Below, in pieces: positions 26,270-35,743 of a stretch of DNA of 42,752 nucleotides (position 1 is its first letter; each line of letters opens with the position of its first letter). Origin of the DNA: Clostridiales bacterium (GTDB lineage Bacteria > Bacillota > Clostridia > Lachnospirales > Lachnospiraceae); NCBI GenBank assembly GCA_012518885.1, contig JAAYRG010000170.1, positions 1 to 42,752 on the forward strand, read 5' to 3'. The notes beneath the pieces are model-generated. The model saw nothing but the letters and a program-made list of their open reading frames with translations. It did not search any database and was not told the origin of the DNA. Position numbers and translations under genes: made by a program.

Positions 26270-27181
26270 TTATTCATCTTTTGAAGCAAACAACCTGTCA
26301 GCACCCTTTGAAAATAGTTGAACTAAGAGTAGAAGTACTACAGATACTGCTGCTGCATATCCCATTTCGTATCTTAAGAAACCATAGTCTTCAATATGGT
26401 TTACTATTAACTGGGCTGCATATCCAGGTGACGGATTTCCTGTAAGTAAGGTTGAAACTGCTCCGTTTTGAAAGGCATTAACAACTGACATTACTGCTGC
26501 AAAGTACATCTGTGGCTTCATACTTGGAATTGTTATGTATATAACTTCTTGAAACCTATTCTTTACACCATCAATAGCTGCTGCTTCATAAAGTTCTTGG
26601 TTAGTATTTAGGATACCAGCTATCATAGACAAGAAGCCAACCCCCATACTAGACCACAAGCCAATTATTATTACTATTGGAAGTAAGTACTCTTCACTTA
26701 TTAGCCAGATAATTGGCTCATTAATAATACCAAGACTCATTAACCAGCTATTTAATATTCCTGTTTGGTCTCCCGAGAAAATCACCCTCCATATTACTGT
26801 CATGGCTACACCTGAGGTCATACTAGGTGAATATATTATTAAGGAGCATATGGTTCTTGGTATCTTAGGAAGATTACTTAGGGCATATGCAAGTAAGAAG
26901 GCTAGTATAAACCCACCTATTCCTACAACAACTGAGTATACAACTGTATTAGGTAGTACAAACTGCATGAATACTTCATCTCTAGTAAGTAGGGTAATGT
27001 AATTTAGAAAATTAACCCATGATGGCCATTCTATAGCATTAAAGTTAGTAAAAGACAAGATAACTGCTAGAATAACTGGTATTAAAATAAATACCCCAAA
27101 CACTAATCCATAAGGCAATACAAAGAGGTAACCGTTTTTGTTGTTACGTTCTAGCCTTCCTACTTTACTCTTTCTTTTCAA
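26270..27181 (-). CDS. ABC sugar permease, MalF/UgpA type (set 1)
   Basis: A permease of about 303 residues: a short basic N-terminus, then six membrane segments from GYLFVLPYGLVFGVFILIPVI, and the EAA loop YEAAAIDGVKNRFQEVIYITIP. The track starts at ATG 27211, which overlaps the upstream gene. AGAGGTGAG stands about 6-8 nt before a TTG at 27181 (LKRKSKVGRLERNN), giving the usual family N-terminus without overlap, so I moved the start there. It forms a heterodimer with the next gene product. Confidence 0.9.
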   Translation of the reverse strand: MKRKSKVGRLERNNKNGYLFVLPYGLVFGVFILIPVILAVILSFTNFNAIEWPSWVNFLNYITLLTRDEVFMQFVLPNTVVYSVVVGIGGFILAFLLAYALSNLPKIPRTICSLIIYSPSMTSGVAMTVIWRVIFSGDQTGILNSWLMSLGIINEPIIWLISEEYLLPIVIIIGLWSSMGVGFLSMIAGILNTNQELYEAAAIDGVKNRFQEVIYITIPSMKPQMYFAAVMSVVNAFQNGAVSTLLTGNPSPGYAAQLIVNHIEDYGFLRYEMGYAAAVSVVLLLLVQLFSKGADRLFASKDE

Positions 27182-27194
27182 AATCTTCTCACCT

Positions 27195-30188
27195 CTACTC
27201 TTCATTGTCATTACGTCCTAATATTTCTTTGACCTTGTCAATAGTAGGAATCTCGTATATTTCTAAAACATTTCCTTGGCTGTCAATATATCCAAACTCC
27301 TCTAGCTTTCTCTTAACTTCACGGTTTACCGTCTTTACAGCCTTGTCTATTCTTGTTTGGGCAATATCCCCATTAACAGTAATATCATTAAAGGCATTAC
27401 TCATTTCACGTTCAAGAAGATATGTACCTGGAATTCTAGCAACGTCTATAACATTCTTTGCTGCTTCCATAATGATATTCTTATCCCTTGTATCCCATGG
27501 TAATTGACTAAAGGCTTCAAGGTTAGCAGAGGCCCACATATATTCGTCACCATAGGTAATTTGAATAATCTGACCAAATTCTGATTGGACCTCTGTTGAG
27601 GACCACCACTTCATAAATTCCCAGGCCTTATCCCTTCTATTTTTATCTTCAATTTTAAACATTACCGTACTTTCTGCATTCCCACAGGTACTATTCATTA
27701 TAGTTCCATCCTCTTGTACAGTTCCTGGTGGAGGTGCAATACTCCATGTGTTTGCAAGTTCTGGTGCTGCATTCTTAAGCAGGTTATAAACTCCGTAATC
27801 AGCAACCCCTATCGGTAAGTCTCCATTTCTAAAGTGTTGATAGAAGTTATCTACGTTAACTGGCATACCATAAATGGTAAAGAGGTCTGTTAAGGCAGTA
27901 AATCCATCAACTGAGTTTTCACTACCAATTGCTGTTCCATCATGGGCATATTGGTAATACAAGGACCCACCATGCTGAATTAGTAGAGGGGTTGTACCAT
28001 GGAAGTTTCTCATGGTTATCATACCTGCTGTTGGATAATAATAGTTTAATCCCCTCATTTGCAATTCAGGAAGCATATTAATAACATCATCCATGGTTTC
28101 TGGTACTTCAAGACCTAGCTTTTCCATTATATCCTGCCTATAATATAGAACCCAAAAGTTCATAGTCTCTGGCAGGGCATATACCTTCTCGTTAATTGTA
28201 GAAGTTAGGAAGAAACCAGGTTCATAAGGGGATGCAACTTCCTTAAAGTCTTCAAACTGAGTTAAGTCTTCTAGAGCATTTCTAATTGCAAGCTCATAGG
28301 GAATTGTATAATTTATTCCAGTTGCTATATCAGGGGCATCTCCTGATGAATTGGCAAGGACTAGTTTATATTGGTCTGGCATAATACTTATATCTACTTC
28401 AATTCCTGTATTAGCAGTAAAAGATTCATCTATCATCTTTTGCATTATCTGCACATACTGGCTAGGCCTATTAACCCAAACCTGTAAATGTTCCGGATTG
28501 GTGTTACTTGTTGAATAGGCTTGGTCTGTAAATGATGTTACAAACCTCTTAAGGTTCATTACCAGTGATTTTATAAATCCTGGACTAGCTGGAAGCTTAG
28601 CATCTTCCTGATATATGTAGACCCTATCGATTGCAAGGTCATTAGCAATAAGTTTATCAATAGTATTAGCTAGATATTGATTTACTGAGTTTGCACTAGA
28701 TGATAATTCACTTATTCTATATGCAATCTCATCTGTATTATCAGCCAAACTAATTAGCTGCTTTGCAGCAATAAGCATTGATGACATTACTGCAACATTC
28801 TTATCACTGCTACTATAGATAACCATGCTTTGTTCAAGTTCATATAGACTATCTGCATAGGTTCTTAGTTTTTCTTCAAGGTCTGGTATGTATCTAGTAA
28901 TTCTCAGGTCCCTATACTTGTCTGCATTTGTTCCTGCAACCTTGGTAATCTCAAGTTCAATATCCTTAACTTCTGACATTATAAAATCTATCTCTTCTAA
29001 AACAGTTCGTATTGGGTCCATGCTTATTGTATAAGAAAGAGTGTGCTTACCTTCATCTAAGTAGACACTTAGTTTGTTTCCTTCCTTATCTTTTAGGCTA
29101 GCTGTAGTATACTGGGACCCATAAGCCATTGGATAGGCTTCAAATTCCTTATTAGGTATTTGACCATCAACCCTTACATCTACAAAGACAGGAAAGTCAG
29201 TCTTATCAGACTGCCTATAATTAGTAGCTATGTAATAGTAACCTGCCTTGTTAATTTCAAACTCATAAGTTATGGTTTGGCCTGCTGTATCATAAGAGGC
29301 TGAATCTATTGTATTAAGGACTGTATCACCAACTTCATAAGGTTCTATCCTTGTATCATATTCTGCAATTGCATGAATTGAACTATCATTAGTATAGGCA
29401 TAATCTTCACCTTGAATAGTAATTAGACCATCTCCCTCAGCCAACTTACTACCCTCATATTCCTTAGCTTCATATGGAGCAGATAATTTCAAACTACCGA
29501 GTAGGAAGTTTCCTTCACTTATACTTAGGCTAATAGTGTGTATTCCCTCTTCAAGTTCTAGGGCTAAAGGACGGCTATGTCTGTAGGATGAATCCATTAA
29601 GTACTTTTCTTCCCACTGCATTAGCTTGTTAGGCACTGTTACTATCTCATTACCATATCTGTCATATACCTTTTCTGAACTTGGTTTCCAAGTTGTCTCT
29701 AGAATTATGTTCCTAGCTTCATAAAAGGGAACCTCCCCATCTACTTCCATCATAAACTCTATTGGTAAAATAGACTCATCATATGAGTAGTAGGTAAAGC
29801 CAAGAAAATACTTGCCACTTTCTGGCACCTTGATATTAAGGTCAATTACATCTCCTATTCCAAGGTCAGCCACCTTATCAGATCCTTCAAATCCTTGTGT
29901 AGAGTCTGTAAGTAGGGCCTTACTTTCACCGCTTACAACTTCACCAACATAAAAATTAAGCTCTTCTCCCTCATAAGAAGGCAACTTATACTGACTACTT
30001 ACTTGTGTGTAGTTTCTTGTTAGACGTTCACTGATAAAGTCATTGTTTATAGCCTTTTTACTACTTGTCTCTTTATTCGCTTCTTTTGCTAAAGATACAC
30101 CTTTAGATTGAAGACTTAGACTTAGGGTAATGGCCATAACACATAATAATGCCATAGAGATAATCTTTTTAATTCTTCCTTGCCTCAT
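27195..30188 (-). CDS. Giant modular ABC solute-binding protein with two N-terminal CBM-like domains
   Basis: At 997 residues this is about twice the usual size. A signal peptide (about 1-36) has no lipobox Cys. Residues about 70-240 and 250-410 are two jelly-roll domains with the CBM35-like pattern VPESGKYFLGFTYYSYDE and INKAGYYYIATNYRQSD; each ends with a strand of the EGIHTISLSI or EGKHTLSYTI type. Residues about 415-560 are a helical linker. From about 570 the family-1 solute-binding fold follows (LQVWVNRPSQYVQIMQKMID, DAPDIATGINYTIPYELA, TMNFWVLYYRQDIMEKLGL). It heads the seven-gene transport operon. I infer capture of long arabinan or arabinogalactan chains. How it is retained without a lipid anchor is unclear. 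Confidence 0.9.
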   Translation of the reverse strand: MRQGRIKKIISMALLCVMAITLSLSLQSKGVSLAKEANKETSSKKAINNDFISERLTRNYTQVSSQYKLPSYEGEELNFYVGEVVSGESKALLTDSTQGFEGSDKVADLGIGDVIDLNIKVPESGKYFLGFTYYSYDESILPIEFMMEVDGEVPFYEARNIILETTWKPSSEKVYDRYGNEIVTVPNKLMQWEEKYLMDSSYRHSRPLALELEEGIHTISLSISEGNFLLGSLKLSAPYEAKEYEGSKLAEGDGLITIQGEDYAYTNDSSIHAIAEYDTRIEPYEVGDTVLNTIDSASYDTAGQTITYEFEINKAGYYYIATNYRQSDKTDFPVFVDVRVDGQIPNKEFEAYPMAYGSQYTTASLKDKEGNKLSVYLDEGKHTLSYTISMDPIRTVLEEIDFIMSEVKDIELEITKVAGTNADKYRDLRITRYIPDLEEKLRTYADSLYELEQSMVIYSSSDKNVAVMSSMLIAAKQLISLADNTDEIAYRISELSSSANSVNQYLANTIDKLIANDLAIDRVYIYQEDAKLPASPGFIKSLVMNLKRFVTSFTDQAYSTSNTNPEHLQVWVNRPSQYVQIMQKMIDESFTANTGIEVDISIMPDQYKLVLANSSGDAPDIATGINYTIPYELAIRNALEDLTQFEDFKEVASPYEPGFFLTSTINEKVYALPETMNFWVLYYRQDIMEKLGLEVPETMDDVINMLPELQMRGLNYYYPTAGMITMRNFHGTTPLLIQHGGSLYYQYAHDGTAIGSENSVDGFTALTDLFTIYGMPVNVDNFYQHFRNGDLPIGVADYGVYNLLKNAAPELANTWSIAPPPGTVQEDGTIMNSTCGNAESTVMFKIEDKNRRDKAWEFMKWWSSTEVQSEFGQIIQITYGDEYMWASANLEAFSQLPWDTRDKNIIMEAAKNVIDVARIPGTYLLEREMSNAFNDITVNGDIAQTRIDKAVKTVNREVKRKLEEFGYIDSQGNVLEIYEIPTIDKVKEILGRNDNEE

Positions 30189-30262
30189 ATTCTCCCCTCA
30201 CCTCTTTTTTTATTTTGTGGAAATTAGAAAGTGGTCTTATGGAATTATACACCTTTTTCTTA

Positions 30263-30309
30263 ATTATTTTTATTTTTTTAGTTCTTTAAGTATTTTTTAA
30301 ATTATTTTA
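30263..30309 (-). repeat. ATTATTTTA motif copies near the transport operon promoter
   Basis: ATTATTTTA occurs at 30301-30309 within TTTTAAATTATTTTA, about 10 bp downstream of the predicted -10 box. A one-base variant (ATTATTTTTA) occurs at 30263-30272. These match the array at 18838-18868 in sequence but sit in an operator-like, downstream position. The rest of the 305-bp divergent region (30189-30493) is AT-rich, and I could not assign a convincing promoter for the plus-strand GH51 gene. Confidence 0.4.
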
Positions 30310-30318
30310 TCTTATTGT

Positions 30319-30347
30319 ATATTACTATCATTTTCAACAAATGTCAA
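30319..30347 (-). promoter_or_regulatory. Promoter of the main transport operon
   Basis: On the minus strand a perfect TTGACA is followed after 17 nt by TAATAT. The leader is roughly 125 nt to the solute-binding protein start and contains the ATTATTTTA motif near the expected start site. Confidence 0.65.
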
Positions 30348-30493
30348 TGCTTTACAAGCCTTTTTTTATATGATATTTTTATATATGCAACTAGATAATT
30401 ATATTTTTCCCAAAATTTTTTACTACTATCTGTTTTAATTATGCATTCTATTATGTATGATTTGCTTTTGCCAACCAATTTACAGGAGGACCT

Positions 30494-33193
30494 ATGTTAA
30501 ACAAAAATTCTAAAATAATTCTACTTTTATTACTTTTACCTATCATTTTTACTCTCACTGGCTGTAATAAAGATGATACTAGCCTAGCAGGACCCAAAGA
30601 CACCTCTAAGGAAGGCACTACTTCCTTAGCAGAAGATGAGGATGATATTCAAGTTATTAGAGCTAGCCATACTATTAATGGAGATACTAGATATCTTGAT
30701 GAGTCATCTAAAATATCTGATATTCTTTATGGGATCTTTATAGAAGATATTAATTTTGCAATTGATGGCGGCCTATATGCAGAGTTAATTAAAAACCGTT
30801 CTTTTGAATACGGCCCTAGTGCAGCCAACGTAAATAGACATGGATGGATTAATACTAATCCTGATGTGCTTGAGTTTGACATTGTTGATGGTTCGAGTGA
30901 TGAAACATACCTTAATGAAAACAACCCAACTTATGCCCGTCTAACTAACAGTTCTTCATCTTATGAAGGAATATCAAACCTTGGTTACCTAGACGGATTA
31001 GCAGTAAGGGAAGGTGAACCCTATAACTTTAGCATATATTTAAAAACATCTAGTAGTTATAAAGGGCCAGTAAAGGTGTCTCTAAGAAGTAAAGATGGCA
31101 CTATCTACGCAGAAGGCAACATTAATAATATAACAGATAGTTGGCAAAAATACGAAATTCTTCTAACCCCTAATGAGACTGTAAATAAAGACTTGTTATT
31201 GGTAGTAGAAATTACAAAGGGAAGCATTGACCTTGATATGGTCTCACTTATGCCAGCAGAAACCTTCCATGGACTTAATATAAGGAAGGATATAGGTCAG
31301 TATATTAAAGATTTAAATCCAAGTTTTATTAGGTTTCCTGGTGGATGCGTAGTAGAAGGTAGGGACCTAGAGAGTATATATGGTTGGAAAGACTCAATTG
31401 GAAATGGCCTAGAATTCATAATTAATGACAAGACAAGTGTAGGGGATGTGGCTGCTAGACCCCAGGGTAAGTCTATTTGGTCTGGTAATAAAACTGACCC
31501 CTATTATACTACATACGGAATAGGTTTTTATGAATACTTCTTACTATGTGAAGCGGTAGATGCTATCCCCATACCAGTTTTAAATGCTGGCATGACTTGT
31601 CCTATTCAAAGTTCAAGATATATTGTATACCCTATTAATAGTAAGGAGTTTAGGACCTATGTTCAGGATGCCCTTGACCTTGTGGAATTTTGCCTAGGTG
31701 GGGAAGACACCTATTGGGGTAGGGTTCGTATAGCAATGGGCCACGAGGAGGTCTTTGACCTTAAGTATATAGGGATAGGAAACGAACAATGGCAACCTGA
31801 GTATTTTGACCACTATGAGGCTTTTGTAGAGGCCTTTGAAGAAGCAGCTAGAGAAAGGCCAGACCTTTATGGCCATATAGAATTAATTATTGCTAATGGA
31901 CCTTCATCAGCTAGTAGAGAAGGCTGGCAATATATAGACCGTCATATAGATGATACTATGACAAGCTTAGTAGATGAACACTACTACGAACCACCTACTT
32001 GGTTTTTAACTAACACTACTAGGTATGATGCTTATGACAGGGACTTAAGCGCTGATGTTTTCCTAGGTGAGTATGCTGCTAAGGCTAATAATCTTGAGGC
32101 AGCCCTTGCAGAAGCGGCCTTTATGACTGGTATTGAAAGAAACAGCGACATAGTAAAACTTGCATGTTATGCCCCCCTCTTTGGCAATGGCAAACATAAC
32201 CAGTGGCTACCAGACCTAATGTTTTTCTCTAATGATTCCATATATGGGTCTATTAATTACTATGTTCAACAAATGTATGGAAATAATCTAGGAAGTCATA
32301 TTTTACCTTCTAATTTAAGTATAGAAAAGATAGGTGTGAGTGATGACTTATCAGGATATGTAGGACTAGGAACTTGGAGAACATCTGCTGCCTTTGATAA
32401 TATATCTGTTGTATCTAACGAAACAGGTAAGGTCTTGTATAGTAGTGAATTTGAAAATGACAACCTTTTAAAGGATGATAAGTGGGTCTACCACGAAGGG
32501 GATTGGGAGGTAAAAGACGGCAGCTTAATCCAAACCTACATAGGTGAACCAAATGACACTAATACAGGTGAAACTGTCTATATTGGAGACCCTAATTGGT
32601 CTAACTATACCCTAACTGTAGATGCTAAGATATTAAAGGGAGATGAGGGCTTTTTAATTCCTATTGCAGTACAGGATACAGGCAATAATATATTTTGGAA
32701 TATTGGTGGTTGGAACAATACAGTCTCTTGCTTACAAATAGTATCAGGTGCTAGTAAAAGCGACCAGATTGCTGGTACTGTTAAAAACCTTAGGCTAAAA
32801 CATAATCAAGTCTACCAGCTAAAGGTGGTTGTAGATGGCCTAAATATAAAGTGTTACATTGATGATGTCTTATATGTTGACTACACAAGAACTATGCCTG
32901 CACCCCTTTATGAGACAACTAGTATAGACAATAATGGAGACATTATTATTAAGTATGTTAATGTTACAGATAAAGATATTGACATTGATATAGTAACAGA
33001 CTGGCTAGACTTAAAAATGTATGAAGATAGGGCTATAGCTACTATACTTTCTGGAGATAACCTAGCAACTCTTAATTCCTTCGACGAAAGCACTAATATT
33101 AAGCCCGTAGAGAAGGAACTTGATATAGGAGATGACCTTAGCTATAGGGCACCAAGCTACTCAGTATCCATAATTAGACTTATAGCCAAGTAA
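30494..33193 (+). CDS. Surface GH51 alpha-L-arabinofuranosidase lipoprotein with inserted beta-sandwich
   Basis: A lipoprotein of 899 residues (LTGC, acylated C24), so anchored on the outer face of the cell. After a linker, ILYGIFIEDINFAIDGGLYAEL opens the GH51 region. A CBM4-like sandwich lies at about 125-255. The barrel carries FIRFPGGCVVEGRD, acid/base E431 in IGIGNEQWQPEYF and nucleophile E526 in VFLGEYAAKA. At about 615-800 a LamG/DUF1080-like sandwich (WVYHEGDWEVKDGSLIQTY, YQLKVVVDGLNIKCYIDDV) interrupts the C-terminal arabinofuranosidase domain, which resumes at IIKYVNVTDKDIDIDI. The ATG has a perfect AGGAGG upstream. It debranches arabinan or arabinoxylan outside the cell and feeds the divergent transport operon. 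Confidence 0.94.
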   Translation: MLNKNSKIILLLLLLPIIFTLTGCNKDDTSLAGPKDTSKEGTTSLAEDEDDIQVIRASHTINGDTRYLDESSKISDILYGIFIEDINFAIDGGLYAELIKNRSFEYGPSAANVNRHGWINTNPDVLEFDIVDGSSDETYLNENNPTYARLTNSSSSYEGISNLGYLDGLAVREGEPYNFSIYLKTSSSYKGPVKVSLRSKDGTIYAEGNINNITDSWQKYEILLTPNETVNKDLLLVVEITKGSIDLDMVSLMPAETFHGLNIRKDIGQYIKDLNPSFIRFPGGCVVEGRDLESIYGWKDSIGNGLEFIINDKTSVGDVAARPQGKSIWSGNKTDPYYTTYGIGFYEYFLLCEAVDAIPIPVLNAGMTCPIQSSRYIVYPINSKEFRTYVQDALDLVEFCLGGEDTYWGRVRIAMGHEEVFDLKYIGIGNEQWQPEYFDHYEAFVEAFEEAARERPDLYGHIELIIANGPSSASREGWQYIDRHIDDTMTSLVDEHYYEPPTWFLTNTTRYDAYDRDLSADVFLGEYAAKANNLEAALAEAAFMTGIERNSDIVKLACYAPLFGNGKHNQWLPDLMFFSNDSIYGSINYYVQQMYGNNLGSHILPSNLSIEKIGVSDDLSGYVGLGTWRTSAAFDNISVVSNETGKVLYSSEFENDNLLKDDKWVYHEGDWEVKDGSLIQTYIGEPNDTNTGETVYIGDPNWSNYTLTVDAKILKGDEGFLIPIAVQDTGNNIFWNIGGWNNTVSCLQIVSGASKSDQIAGTVKNLRLKHNQVYQLKVVVDGLNIKCYIDDVLYVDYTRTMPAPLYETTSIDNNGDIIIKYVNVTDKDIDIDIVTDWLDLKMYEDRAIATILSGDNLATLNSFDESTNIKPVEKELDIGDDLSYRAPSYSVSIIRLIAK

Positions 33194-33258
33194 TGATTTA
33201 GTTAGCTTTATAAGTTTTATATACAAAAGTAGAATTCGAATTATAAATACTAAAAAGT

Positions 33259-33303
33259 AAGAGCCATATTAGTAGTCAAGCAAACTCTAATATGGCTCTT
33301 TTA
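33259..33303. terminator. Bidirectional terminator between GH51 and GH36 genes
   Basis: AAGAGCCATATTAG (33259-33272) and CTAATATGGCTCTT (33287-33300) form a perfect 14-bp stem with a 14-nt loop. T-rich DNA follows on the plus strand and a weaker one on the minus strand (ACTTTTTAG), so it can end both convergent genes. Confidence 0.88.
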
Positions 33304-35412
33304 TTATCTTTTTAAAATAAGAGAAATTGCAGACATATTCTCTTTAGGCATGCAGACAAGCCTTGTCTTATCTATAAATACTCTTGCTCCTGTAACATCA
33401 TAAACCTCTTCAATCTCCCACTTGCTGCTGCCTGGTAAATCAATTATAAGTTCATCAGGCAAATGGCCATTAAAGACATGAATAACAAGGTAGGCCCTCC
33501 TACCATCTTGTCCAACCCTTAGAATCCCTTGCCATCCCTCTAAGACCCTGTAGCTCTTAATCTTTGGACCAAACCAATATGTGTGTCCATCTTTAATTAT
33601 AGGGGCTATTCTTTTATAAAGTCCAATCCCCTTATCTATAACATCCCACTGGTCCTTACTTAAATCAGTCACATCACCAGATAGGCACATTCTACCCAAA
33701 AAGGTACTAGCCATGGTATAGACTATACGTTTTAAGCTATCATTCCTTCTAATTACAGCCCATATTTGACTTTGCCTTGGCAGCATTACCCTGTGAAGGT
33801 TAGCCGCAATTACAGGGATTTCTTCACATTCATGGGCGTCTGAAAATGATGACATTGAAGTTGCACCAATCATTAAGGGTTCAAGTTTTGAACCACCAGA
33901 GGCGCAGTTTTCAACAACAATATCAGGAACTTCTTCCTTAATCATTTCTATGAATTTATAGGAAGATAGGGCGTTTTTCCTAAGGCCCTCTCCTAAAGAG
34001 TCAGGGTCATCACAACCAATACCCATTGTATCATTACAATCAATTTTCAAATAGGAAAATCCATATTCTTTTATCATACCTATTACTTTTTCATGTAGAT
34101 AGTCCCAAACCCAGGGGTCATTTAGATCCCAGAACCTACGCGTTGCAGTAGTTAAGGTAATCCCATCTCTTTTTAAGAGGTGGTCTACTAGGTAGTAGGC
34201 CCTTGAACCACCACCAACATTATCAATTTCAAACCAAATTCCTGGGGCTAGGCCTGCATCTTTAATGGCTTCTACAGTCTTTTTTAGTCCCTCTGGGAAT
34301 AATTCTTTTGAGATTTCATAATCTCCCATCATAATATCCCATGGTTTATCTCCTTCTTTAAACCAACCACAATCTATGACAAAATAGCCAAGGCCCTTGT
34401 CTTTAATTGCTTCAAGGATTTTTATGATGTTTTCATGGGATGGATTACCCCAGGTGCTACAATATTCATTAAAGACAATTGGCAGGTCTTGTTCCTTAAG
34501 AGGCCCTTCATTTACCTTGTCTATTTGACTAGATGCTAGCCTTTGAGAAAAGTCGTCAAGGCTTGTTCCTTGGCAAACAGATAGGATGGCCCTTGGGCTA
34601 GTAAATACCTCTCCTGGTTTAATAGTCTTCATCCAATGGCCAAATTCCCTATCAGCAAGGCCACCTGATATAGCTAGACCTTCATCCATACGATAGACCT
34701 CCATTTGCCATGAAGCATTATGGGCAAGTCTAGCACCCCAGAATATATTATTTTTAGTATCTTCTATAACCAAATAGGGAAAGAACTTATTAGTAGGCAT
34801 TGAACCAACTTGGCCAAACCTCTCACTTCTTGCTCCCCACTTAGCCCAGGAAGGTTCTAATTGTAAGTCTTCTATCCAGTTACTTTCTAATCTTCCTTCC
34901 ATACCCCATACACTTCGGATACGATGTACCTTTAGGCTTTCATGGCCACCACCCTCTATAAAGGGTGAAAGACCACCAAGAGAAAAACTAGATAGCATTT
35001 CTAAGGTTACTGGCCTTGGACTCTTGTTCCTGTATTCTACATATGATTCTATGGTTTTGCTTCCATGTTTCCATACCAAGTAGTTCTTGGCCTTATAGCC
35101 CCTTTTGTCAGTAAAGGTTACTATAATTGTCTTCCTATTATCCCTATCTATTTCTTTTATATCAGAGAACTCTAAAGAATATACAGATTCACTCTGCCTT
35201 AGAGATATTCCACCAGAATAGGCCCCTGGATAATTATCTCCTAGAAGCTTTACCTGGATCATGGAATCTATTCTTTGGTCCTTTAAGGACCATTCTGGAG
35301 TTTCCATTCCACTTGGTATAAGCATCATTTCCACTAGCCTAGTACTTGTATCAAGAAAAAACAGAGCCTTCATATCCCCAAGTTCACACACCCTTAGTAA
35401 GTCAGTAGCCAT
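33304..35412 (-). CDS. GH36 alpha-galactosidase
   Basis: A retaining clan GH-D enzyme of about 702 residues with an N-terminal beta-supersandwich, a catalytic barrel and a C-terminal sheet. Motifs are GYFVIDCGWF, the nucleophile Asp in FSYLKIDCNDT (about residue 458), VVENCASGGSKLEP, and the acid/base Asp in SSFSDAHECEE (about 525). The family's usual WxxDNxDA form is altered to SSFSDAHE, so substrate range may differ from raffinose-type enzymes. There is no signal peptide, hence cytoplasmic. The track begins at TTG 35415; GGGGGAGGAG is better spaced for the ATG at 35412. It removes alpha-galactosyl groups, matching galactose-bearing pectin or galactomannan fragments. Confidence 0.9.
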   Translation of the reverse strand: MATDLLRVCELGDMKALFFLDTSTRLVEMMLIPSGMETPEWSLKDQRIDSMIQVKLLGDNYPGAYSGGISLRQSESVYSLEFSDIKEIDRDNRKTIIVTFTDKRGYKAKNYLVWKHGSKTIESYVEYRNKSPRPVTLEMLSSFSLGGLSPFIEGGGHESLKVHRIRSVWGMEGRLESNWIEDLQLEPSWAKWGARSERFGQVGSMPTNKFFPYLVIEDTKNNIFWGARLAHNASWQMEVYRMDEGLAISGGLADREFGHWMKTIKPGEVFTSPRAILSVCQGTSLDDFSQRLASSQIDKVNEGPLKEQDLPIVFNEYCSTWGNPSHENIIKILEAIKDKGLGYFVIDCGWFKEGDKPWDIMMGDYEISKELFPEGLKKTVEAIKDAGLAPGIWFEIDNVGGGSRAYYLVDHLLKRDGITLTTATRRFWDLNDPWVWDYLHEKVIGMIKEYGFSYLKIDCNDTMGIGCDDPDSLGEGLRKNALSSYKFIEMIKEEVPDIVVENCASGGSKLEPLMIGATSMSSFSDAHECEEIPVIAANLHRVMLPRQSQIWAVIRRNDSLKRIVYTMASTFLGRMCLSGDVTDLSKDQWDVIDKGIGLYKRIAPIIKDGHTYWFGPKIKSYRVLEGWQGILRVGQDGRRAYLVIHVFNGHLPDELIIDLPGSSKWEIEEVYDVTGARVFIDKTRLVCMPKENMSAISLILKR

Positions 35413-35461
35413 CAAATACTCCTCCCCCTTTAATCTACACCAATCTTTATGTAGCTTATTA

Positions 35462-35743
35462 CTATTTCTTCGTCCATTTCTTTTTGCGAGCCCTTATGTA
35501 GAATATAGCCGAAATAATAGTTAGACCACCAGCCATAAACAAAAGCTCTACAAATAAAACCTTCCATACGTTAACTAGTATAATTGATAAAACCAAAAGG
35601 GTCCCTAACCAGTAGCCATATAATAAAACAAGGACCAGGGCAGTTGTAAGAATCTCTTTTATTAGGTCATATCTTTCATAGCTGTTAGAGGACTCCCCTC
35701 TTCCTTGTCCTAAGTCCCCTTTAAATTTTACATCTTTACTCAT
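35462..35743 (-). CDS. Small two-TM membrane protein
   Basis: I do not recognise the family. The protein of about 93 residues has a charged N-terminus (MSKDVKFKGDLGQGRGES), two hydrophobic segments (EILTTALVLVLLYGYWLGTLLVLSIIL and LFVELLFMAGGLTIISAIFYI) and a basic tail RARKKKWTKK. The track starts at 35767, but GGGGAG lies 6 nt before ATG 35743, so I prefer that start. The ATG overlaps the last codons of the anchored GH43 gene by 8 nt, which suggests translational coupling. A role in anchoring or helping the surface arabinanase is only a guess from the overlap. Confidence 0.75.
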   Translation of the reverse strand: MSKDVKFKGDLGQGRGESSNSYERYDLIKEILTTALVLVLLYGYWLGTLLVLSIILVNVWKVLFVELLFMAGGLTIISAIFYIRARKKKWTKK

